The notes beneath the pieces are model-generated. The model made no database searches, was not told where the DNA came from, and was given only the letters and a program-made list of their open reading frames with translations. Made by a program: the position numbers and the translations under genes. A stretch of DNA of 64,000 nt from Cotesia glomerata (taxonomy: Eukaryota > Arthropoda > Insecta > Hymenoptera > Braconidae): assembly GCF_020080835.1 (NCBI RefSeq), contig NC_058165.1, positions 11,777,961 to 11,841,960 of the forward strand, in the 5' to 3' direction. Below, piece by piece: positions 56,931 through 64,000 of the stretch (positions are counted from its first letter, which is position 1; every line of letters starts with the position of its first letter).

Positions 56931-57312
56931 AAAAAAAAGGGAAGAATAAAAGCAAGTACAGATTAATTTGTAAAAAAAATATAACGAATATTTTGGAATA
57001 CAACCTAACAAACGACCGTATACTTCAGTTTACTTAAAAAAGGTAAATATTATACGGTCGTTTGTTAGGTTGTTTTTTCATAACATTCGTTATATTTTTC
57101 TACAAATAAATCTTTATTCGCTTTTATTCCTTCCATTTTTTAATATTATTAAGTTTTAACTTCCCGCTAAGAAAATTAAAAATTTTCAAAAATCGGAAAG
57201 TTATAGGTTTTACCCATAATATTTACCTTTTTTAAGTAAACTGAAGTATACGGTCGTTTTCCAATATATTCGTTATATTTTTTTACAAACTAATCTGTAC
57301 TTGCTTTTATTC
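56931..57312. repeat. Inverted and tandem duplications with Z ends
   Basis: aacaaacgaccgtatacttc near 57008 and its inverse near 57050 form a hairpin. A ~150-base unit (gtaaactgaagtatacggtc, acgttatattttt, then cttcccgct.agaaaat) occurs again in direct order up to 57312. Each unit ends at a Z-type taacttcccgct end. Confidence 0.65.
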
Positions 57313-57480
57313 TTTCCTTTTTAACTTCCCGCTGAGAAAATCGAAAATTTTCAAAAATCGGGAAGTTATTGGTTTTACCCCGTTTTTCGAAAATCGAGTT
57401 TTCATCAGATCTCGACGTTTTGAGGTCCTAGGAAGCTCCCTAACGACTCTCACGAGGTTGTCACTATGTCTGTATGTGTG

Positions 57481-57494
<14 letters not shown>
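57313..57494 (-). mobile_element. Repeat Z right end, minus orientation, with (GT)n
   Basis: taacttcccgctgagaaaat, then gttttcatcagatctcgacg, then ctcacgaggttgtcactatg and (GT)n up to the T run of the R1-clade tail. It is the inverse of 21.08-21.24 kb. Confidence 0.75.
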
Positions 57495-57511
<17 letters not shown>

Positions 57512-57755
57512 GGTTTTAAGGGGGGGGGAATCCTTTTTACGGATCCTAGGCATAGTTGTTTGGCCTGGATATGTGGCGACTCGACGCAGTGTCATACTAA
57601 AACTCGACGCTAGCGCCCCTACCCACTAAACCCTAAACCCCTTTTCCTCTTTCCCCTAATCCCTCATGGAAACCGCCGTTAGGCATTACTTCGTGAGGGG
57701 AGGATCTAGCTACTGCTCTTTCTTCTTGTAGCTAAGGTGTTATTTTACCTTTCTT

Positions 57756-60734
57756 CTAGTTGTTGTCATTTGCTCTTCTTCTTTCGATGGAACGCAAGTC
57801 TATAAGGACTTCTGTTGCAAATGTGCTGATGGCGTTCCAGGAGGCTCTTGATGACAACATTGCTTCTACTATTGTCTCTGGTTGGATTTTCTTCTTTAGG
57901 ATCATCTCCAGCTCATCTCGCTGTGGGTAAAATCGTGGGCACTCAAAGAAAACGTGCTCCGCGTCTTCATTGATTCCTGGGCAGGACGGGCACTCCGATG
58001 AATCATCATGCTTAAAGCGGTAAAGATACGTCCGAAAACATCCATGTCCTGACAACAAATGCGTCAGATAGTAATTGACCTCGCCATGACTTCGGTTTAG
58101 CCAAACGTCGATCTTCGGTATGAGACGGTGTGTCCATCTCCCTGTTGTCGCGGCGTCCCACTGCGATTGCCATCATGCGATGCTATTCTGCCGTTCTTCA
58201 GCTCTGAGTTCCTCGGCACTTTGTGTGGTTGTCCTCTTTCGTTGGTAAAGGTTCCGTCGTTCCTCAACTAGGACTCTGAGCGGCAAAGTTCCGGAAATTA
58301 CACACACTGCTTCCTCTGATATTGTTCGAAAGGCGCTTGCAACTCGTAGGGCACTCATACGATATATTGGTCCAGCTTTTCTCCATGAATCTTGCACCTC
58401 TAGTGCGTCAGCCCAAATTGATATTCCGTAGGTGAGCACCGATGTGACTACTGATGACAATAGTAGCCTCCTGCTCTGCTTTGGGCCTCCGACGTTCGGC
58501 ATCAATCGTGCGAGACTAGCTCTCACTACTGACGCTTTCGTACAGACGTGTTCCACTTGCTGCTTGAAGTTGAGTCGGGCATCAAGCATCACTCCCAGAT
58601 ATCGTATATGAGGTTGTGATGTGATTTCTCGGTCACCGACATTTATCTTAATTGTTTCAACTTCTTTTCGGCTGGTAATAAGCACTGCTTCGGTCTTCTG
58701 CTTGGCCAGTTGTAGGTTCACTGTATCTATCCACTGGTTGATCTTCTCAAAAGTGATGTCAAACAGATGTTGAATCTCGTCGAGGTGTTTGGCGACGATC
58801 ACTGCGGCAATATCATCCGCATACGCTACTAGTTTGACACATCTTGGAAGCTTCAGTCTCAGGAGCCCGTCATACATGATATTCCACAGAAGTGGACCAA
58901 GAACAGAGCCCTGTGGCACACCACCGGTTATATCATACTCTTTCGGACCATTCTTTGTATCGTATTTCAGCACTCTATCTGTCAAATAGCTAGTCACTAG
59001 TCTGCGAAGATATGTTGGCACGTTCTTCTCGTCGAGAGCTTGCATGATGCAGTCCCAATTAGCGGAATTGAAAGCATTTTTGATGTCCAAGGCAGCCACC
59101 AGGCAGTACTTCTTCGTTCCACCCTTCCATCTAGTTCCTGCGATTGCCTCTTTGGCCGTATTAACAACCAGGTTGATCGCGTCCAGGGTTGATCGTCCTT
59201 TCCGGAATCCATACTGGTTGTCTGCCAAGAGTGGGTCGACTACTGCATCTATTCGCTGATGGATGATACGCTCAAATATCTTAATCGCCGTATATAGCAT
59301 GCAGAGTGGTCGGTAAGATGACGGTTCTTCTGGCGGTTTCTTTCCTTTAGGTAAAAGTACTAACCGTTGCTGTTTCCACTTACGAGGAAAAGTCCCCTCC
59401 TTGAGGCATGCGTTGTAAGCGTCTAGAAATAATGTTGGTGCTGCCTTTATGATGGTTTTCAAGGCTATATTAGGGATTCCGTCCAATCCCGGCGCTTTAT
59501 TATTTCCTACCCGATTACAGGCCTCCAACAATTCTTCTTCAGTGACAGGTGGAATGTCGTCCAGTTCATCTTGCGTTGACTGATAATTGAGACTGTGTTG
59601 CTGTGGAAACAGCGCAGTGACGATTTTCTGAAGGAGTTGGGGACACGTAGTTGACGGCATTTGTTGTTTCTTCAGGTGCGTCATGACCACCTTATACGGC
59701 CGACCCCACACGTCTTTGTCGACCTCGTATATGAGCTCTTTCCAGCATCTTCTTTTGCTCTCTTTTATGGCCTTATTAAGTTCACGACGAGCTTTTTTGT
59801 ACTCTGCGATCAGCACTGCAGAGTAAGGTCGTTGATAGCCACGCTGTGATATTCTTCTCTTTCGATGACACTCTTTACGGAGGTTGCTGATATGATCATT
59901 CCACCAGTGTACCGCAGGTCTTGAATTCATAACACGTTTGCGAGGCATACTGGCATCACAAGCTTGTGTTACTCGCATCATCAGAGCCTTAGTATGTTCT
60001 TCTGCACATCCAGTCTCTATCGGATCACTATCGAGGGCTATTAGCAATACTTCTGGGTCAAGAGATTTCACCTTCCAACCGACGGTGTTAAATTGCTTGA
60101 TAGGCCCCCGGAGGTTCTGGTCGTTTGACGTTTCCCAGAGTATCGCATGATGGTCACTGGCAGTGTAGATGTCCAGTACCTTCCAGTTAGTGTTACCTTT
60201 AGCAAGGCTGGTACTGACAAAAGTGACGTCTACAATCGAGCTTGCGTCACCTTTGGTGTAGGTCGGCATGTCACCACTGTTGAGCAAGACTACATCTAGT
60301 GTAGAAAGAGCTTCTAGCAGCTCTTTTCCTCGTACATTAGTCTGCTTACTGCGCCAGTCCACTGCCCAGGCGTTAAAGTCCCCGGCTAACGCCACTGGAT
60401 GATGTTGCTTCGCGTCCTCGGTCAGTCGATCCAAGAAGTCAGTAAACTCAGCAATTGAGAGGCTAGGTGGTGCGTAGCAGCTGTAAAAACGGATGCCATC
60501 TACTGATGCTGCTACAAAGCCAGCGCTGCCATTGGTAGCTACACTCTGGAAAGGGAGCTTACCACAAGCCCAGATCACAGCTTTCGTGGTGATATCCGTC
60601 TCCCAAGGTTGTCCAGCTAAATGTTTATATGGCTCCGATAAAAGCACAACGTCGAGCTTTAATTCCCGTACTGTCTGCATAAGCAGGTCATGCGCAGCTT
60701 CGCAGTGATTGATGTTAAGCTGCAGTATCCTCAT
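57756..60734 (-). pseudogene. R1-clade ORF2 polyprotein (endonuclease + RT), one nonsense codon
   Basis: ATG 60734 overlaps the ORF1 stop as ATGA, typical of coupled termination-reinitiation. Residues 1-215 are the APE-type endonuclease (LQLNINHCEAAHDLL, LLSEPY, ALAGDFNAWAVDW, SDHHAILW). Residues 400-690 are reverse transcriptase (NKAPGLDGIPN, SYRPLCML, YGFRKGRSTLDAI, AALDIKNAFNSA, GGVPQGSVLGPLLW, catalytic AYADD). The C-terminus has a zinc motif (CPSCPGINEDAEHVFFECP). At residue 854 a TGA (58173-58175) interrupts; related copies have Arg (CGA or AGA) there. The frame then continues 139 codons to 57756. Total about 992 codons, a normal length. It would nick ACAY repeats and prime reverse transcription there. 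A C-to-T change in CGA explains the stop. Confidence 0.88.
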
Positions 60735-62086
60735 GTTCGTTTATTTGTCAGCTTCTGGAGTGCTTCTTGGAAGACTGGACATCGGCCAGAACCAGACCGG
60801 TGAGCAGTGTCCTGAGAGCCAGGTTTTTCCGCACATAACGCACATTTCACTTTATTTTGGCATTGAGCAGCTTGATGACCTGTTTGCCCACATTTGATGC
60901 AAAGCCCAGATCGGTCGACTTCGCTTTTACATTGGGCAGTAGTGTGCCTAAAGTGCCAGCACTTATAGCATCGTAATGGTGTCTTAATTGCTCTGACACG
61001 GCAATTTACCCAGCCAATCCTTATTTTGCCTGTCTTTCCAAGTATCTTCTGCACTCTTGCTGCTGGCAATCGTACCGAAGCAGTTTGAGTACCTCTGTAG
61101 GCCGGACGAATTTTAATGACATCTTCAGGTATTTCATAGTCATTTCCAGCTGCCTCTTGTAAGGCCTTCCGGACATCTTCTTTAGTTGTTTCGTCGTCAA
61201 TGTCCCGGATTTCAAGCTGTTCCTCTGGGCCTTTACAGATGACTTGCGCTTCTTCTTTAAGGATGCTCTTGATGGTCTTCAGCAAAGCTTGTCCTTTGTC
61301 TGCGGTCTTTCTGGAAAGCGTAATGAGCATATTCCCATCATTCGTCTTTTGAACCTTGTCAACGACGTCACGGGTCTGATCTGGTGGGACATCTTTTTTA
61401 ATCCGACGCAGTATCTCGGCATATTTTGCCTTCTCAACGGGTCGAATAATTAAGGCATCTGGTTTGGTGAATTTTCGCGGTTTTTCCCGCTTAGGCTCCG
61501 GCCGAGATTTGTTCACTGGTTGTTTTGGTAACCGCTCTCTCGCTTGCTCCTTCTTCTCCTTCTTGGATTGGACCTTCTGCCACTCAGTCACCTCTTTTTT
61601 CCCAGCGTTCTGCACTGCCGTGTTTTTCGGAGGGCTTGGTTTCAGGTCCTTTTTCTTCACAACTTGGCAGATCGTTGGGTCGGGAGAAGATCGATCTTTT
61701 CTCTTAGTTGACTTGCTGCTAGTTCTGATTCTGTCTTCCGCGACTGATTCACCGTCACCTTCGGCTCCAGTGTCCATTGCTTCTTCATTCACGATAGTTG
61801 CTTGAATGCTTCTCTCCGGTGTAGTGCGAGAAGTGCGTCGTACTGTTAAACACCATTCTTCATCAAGTTTCTTGAATCTCTGGAGGGCATTGGCTACGCT
61901 GGTCGTCTTGGTCTTAATCTCCTTGTCGATATTGACCTTAGATTGGATGAAGTCATTTAGCTCACTGGTCAGCTTTTCAAGGCGTTCAAACGCTTGCGAC
62001 CGCTTCATTTCAGCGCTTGCTCCAATCGCTGCTTGTTGGGCATGAGGCCCGTTTTCACTATTGTTGTTTTCCTGAATTTTACTCAT
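60731..62086 (-). CDS. R1-clade ORF1 (gag-like) nucleic-acid-binding protein, 451 aa
   Basis: An intact frame from ATG 62086 to TGA 60731. Residues 35-75 look helical (FERLEKLTSELNDFIQSK). Residues 110-215 are basic and low in complexity (SSKSTKRKDRSS, EPKREKPRKFTK). Residues 215-370 form the conserved R1-type central domain (IRRIKKDVPPD, RPAYRGTQTASVRLP). Near the C-terminus are three zinc knuckles: CYKCWHFRHTTAQC and CIKCGQTGHQAAQC, both C-x2-C-x4-H-x4-C, and a longer third, CALC...HRSGSGRC. ORF1 proteins package element RNA. No lesions seen, so it may be translatable. The 4-base overlap with ORF2 gives the pair its coupling. Confidence 0.88.
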   Translation of the reverse strand: MSKIQENNNSENGPHAQQAAIGASAEMKRSQAFERLEKLTSELNDFIQSKVNIDKEIKTKTTSVANALQRFKKLDEEWCLTVRRTSRTTPERSIQATIVNEEAMDTGAEGDGESVAEDRIRTSSKSTKRKDRSSPDPTICQVVKKKDLKPSPPKNTAVQNAGKKEVTEWQKVQSKKEKKEQARERLPKQPVNKSRPEPKREKPRKFTKPDALIIRPVEKAKYAEILRRIKKDVPPDQTRDVVDKVQKTNDGNMLITLSRKTADKGQALLKTIKSILKEEAQVICKGPEEQLEIRDIDDETTKEDVRKALQEAAGNDYEIPEDVIKIRPAYRGTQTASVRLPAARVQKILGKTGKIRIGWVNCRVRAIKTPLRCYKCWHFRHTTAQCKSEVDRSGLCIKCGQTGHQAAQCQNKVKCALCAEKPGSQDTAHRSGSGRCPVFQEALQKLTNKRT

Positions 62087-62635
62087 ACTTTTAAATTCAC
62101 CAGCGCATCGTACGGAGTGGAGCGGGTTGTCATAACTAGGAACGGGTGTACCCTCGGAGATAGTACTCCTACCCCAGTTCCCTGAGGCCTAGCCGACACT
62201 TAGCCAGCCCCGGAATACACGGACGGACTAGACTCGCTCGGAGCGGTGAAGATTCCGATCTCTAACACTCACTGCGTACTTCCTGATCAAGGCCCGAAGT
62301 GGCTGGCTCCTGTTCCACTGCTGCAACTTACACCTCGGCAGAGCAAGCTCACATCAGCCGTGGCCTGCATCGTCGGAAACTACGACACGAGGTTCCGGTC
62401 ACTCCCAGTGGGTCACAGCAGGGAACGATCGTCTTGTTAGGTCAGTTAGTGCGACCAACCCATTAAAGGGGAGTTTTGTCCACGGGAGCGTATTTTGTTT
62501 GGTTATTTTGCTTGGCTCCTACCCGCTGTACCTCATCAACTACGAGATTAAGTGTCATCCAAGGACAGCGAGCGTTCTCCCATCCGCTCGGGGAGACGCG
62601 CCCGGTAGCAGTATCTCTTCTGCCCCGAGTACATC
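62087..62635 (-). promoter_or_regulatory. 5' UTR of R1-clade copy 3
   Basis: About 550 bases, GC-rich, no open frame of note. Non-LTR 5' UTRs usually carry an internal Pol II promoter, but no element can be pinned down here. The element begins near tgtactcggggcagaagaga (minus strand), directly beside (GT)n. Confidence 0.6.
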
Positions 62636-62696
<61 letters not shown>

Positions 62697-62713
62697 GCGT
62701 GTGTGTGTGTGTG
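62636..62713. repeat. (GT)n between two R1-clade copies
   Basis: About 78 bases of GT with two GC variants. It joins the 3' tail of copy 4 to the 5' end of copy 3. Confidence 0.95.
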
Positions 62714-64000
62714 TTTTTTTTTTTTAGTGGGGAGAATCCTTTTTGCGGATTCCAGACATAGCTGTTTTGCTCGGATATGTGAAGACTCGACGCAGCGTCA
62801 TACTAAAACTCGATGCTCACGCTTCTACTCACTAAACCCTCAACCCCTTTTCTTCTTTTCTCTACTCCCTCATGGGAACTGCCGTCAGGCATTACTTCGT
62901 GAAGGGAGGATCTAGCTACTGCTCTTCCTTCTGGTGGCTAAGGTGTTAACTACCTTCCTTTTATTTTCTGATATTTTCTGATATTTTGCTCTTCTTCTTT
63001 CGGTGGAACGCAAGTTTTTGAGGACTTCCGTTACAAACGTGTTGATAGCGATCCAGGCAGCTTCTGATGAAAACATCGCTTTAACTAGTAAATCTGGTTG
63101 CATTCTCTGGATCAGGATCCCCTCTAACTCTTCACGCTGTGGATCGAAACGTGGACATATAAAGAAGACGTGCTCCACATCTTCAGCAACTCCTGGGCAG
63201 GACGGGCACTCCGAAGAGTCATCGTGCTTAAAGCGGTGTAGATACTCTCGAAAACACCCGTGTCCCGACAACATCTGCGTAAGATAGTAATTGACCTCGC
63301 CGTGATTTCGCTTAAGCCAAATGTCGATCCGAGGTATGATGCGGTGCGTCCACCTACCCTTCTCTGCAGCATCCCATTGTAGTTGCCATCGGCCTATGCT
63401 GTTCTGCCGTTCTTCAATTCTAAGTTCTTCAGGGCTCAGTGCAGTTGACCTTTTTCGTTGGTAAAGGGCCCGTCTTTCCTCTGCTAGAACTCTAAGAGGT
63501 AGGGTTCCGGCAATGACGCACACTGCTTCTTCTGATATAGTGTGGAAGGCACTAGCTACTCGTAGGGCACTCAGTCGATATATTGGTCCAGCTTTTCTCC
63601 ATGATTCTTGGGTTTCCAGTGCATCAGCCAAAATGGATATTCCGTAAGTGAGCACTGATGTGACTACTGATGACAATAGTAGCCTCCTGCTCTGCATTGG
63701 GCCTACGATGTTAGGCATCAGCCGTGCAAGACTATCCCTCACTACTGACGCTTTAGCACTGACGTGTTCCACCTGCTACTTGAAGTTCAGTCGGGCATCC
63801 AGCATCACTCCCAGATAACAGATAAATGGTTGTGATGGGATTTCTTGTTCTCCGACTCTCAACGTGATAGTTTCTACCGTTTTTCTACTGGTGATGAGCA
63901 CTGCCTCAGTTTTATGCTTGGCTAGTTGCAAGTTCACCATGTCCATCCACAAATTGACTCGTCTGAATGTAATATCAAATGCCATTTTTATCTCTTCGAG
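62714..64000 (-). mobile_element. R1-clade (Waldo-like) copy 4, 3' part, cut by window edge
   Basis: T run 62714-62725, 3' UTR with ctactcactaaaccctcaac, then ORF2. It is in the same orientation as copy 3 and upstream of it, forming a head-to-tail pair. Confidence 0.88.
62912..64000 (-). pseudogene. R1-clade ORF2 C-terminal part, one nonsense codon, cut by window edge
   Basis: Open from the window edge (LEEIKMAFDITF) through QPFICYLGVMLDARLNFK, a TAG at 63776, then QVEHVSAKASVV to the stop at 62912, with the zinc motif CPSCPGVAEDVEHVFFICPRF. The TAG stands where copies 1 and 3 have Gln (LNFKQQVEHV), so a single CAG-to-TAG change explains it. RT core and endonuclease would lie beyond the window. 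Confidence 0.85.

Larger units (their letters stand above)
57495..62635 (-). mobile_element. R1-clade (Waldo-like) non-LTR retrotransposon, full length, copy 3
   Basis: About 5.1 kb on the minus strand: a GC-rich 5' UTR (62635-62087), ORF1 (62086-60731), ORF2 (60734-57756 with one stop), a 3' UTR and a poly-A end at 57513-57495. Both flanks are AC-type microsatellite. The 5' UTR is complete up to the microsatellite, so this is not truncated. GC content is visibly higher than the surroundings. Confidence 0.88.

Noticed and set aside
61464..61805. 113-codon plus-strand frame
   Set aside because: Antisense of R1-clade ORF1.
62476..62915. Plus-strand frames with Val-Cys run
   Set aside because: Translated (GT)n with antisense UTR sequence.

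Overview
This window looks like repeat-rich, AT-biased nuclear DNA of an insect. The element mix (R1/Waldo-type retrotransposons in ACAY microsatellites, CACTA-like elements with a DUF4806 gene, MULE and MADF pseudogenes, Helitrons, very many foldback elements) would fit a hymenopteran, perhaps a parasitoid wasp. That is an inference from element types, not a species call. I see no rRNA, no CRISPR, no operons and no conserved housekeeping gene. Nearly every coding stretch is a transposable-element protein, and most are broken.

Layout. 1-6.5 kb: part of a CACTA/EnSpm-like element, with transposase on the minus strand running off the left edge, a six-exon DUF4806-type gene on the plus strand, a 226-bp tandem repeat and a subterminal-repeat end. 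7.1-9.3 kb: an LTR/primer-site scrap and a MADF-domain pseudogene invaded by a tRNA-derived SINE. 9.76-21.24 kb: one dispersed element (called Z here) with 14-bp inverted ends, opened by two insertions: an 8.5-kb LTR retrotransposon with 98% identical LTRs (10,258-18,771) and a 5'-truncated R1-clade retrotransposon (18,998-21,074). The LTR element carries three nested inverted-repeat elements and two Helitrons. 22-25 kb: a spliced MULE transposase pseudogene with SWIM finger. 25.8-29.9 kb: a Jockey/CR1-like non-LTR element on the minus strand. 30.4-32.6 kb: a three-exon minus-strand gene with an AT-hook and internal repeats, not recognised.

34.5-45.1 kb is a nest with readable layers. A 148-bp AT satellite is split by Helitron A (34,762-44,909). 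Helitron A holds a foldback element (37,245-42,451), and that is split by Helitron B (37,666-42,348). In two layers the intact copy of the target is still present nearby, so the A|T insertion point can be read to the base. 45.8-48.5 kb: a Ginger-like long-TIR transposon and another TIR element, side by side in (TA)n. 48.5-52.2 kb: a hairpin element, an R1-clade 3' end and a TA-flanked MITE with 113-bp tandem repeats. 52.8-55.7 kb: a possible promoter and 5' exon, then a foldback invaded by a MITE with a 9-bp target duplication. 56.0-56.7 kb: a transposon-type pseudogene. 57.5-64.0 kb: two R1-clade (Waldo-like) elements in head-to-tail tandem on the minus strand, joined by a (GT)n tract. The first has a complete ORF1 and an ORF2 with a single nonsense codon.

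How the parts relate: the window is a history of insertions rather than a pathway. Repeat Z carries an ACAY microsatellite that serves as landing site for the R1-clade elements. Helitrons enter at A|T in AT-rich satellites and foldbacks. The two best candidates for intact coding capacity are ORF1 of the Waldo-like element and the AT-hook gene.
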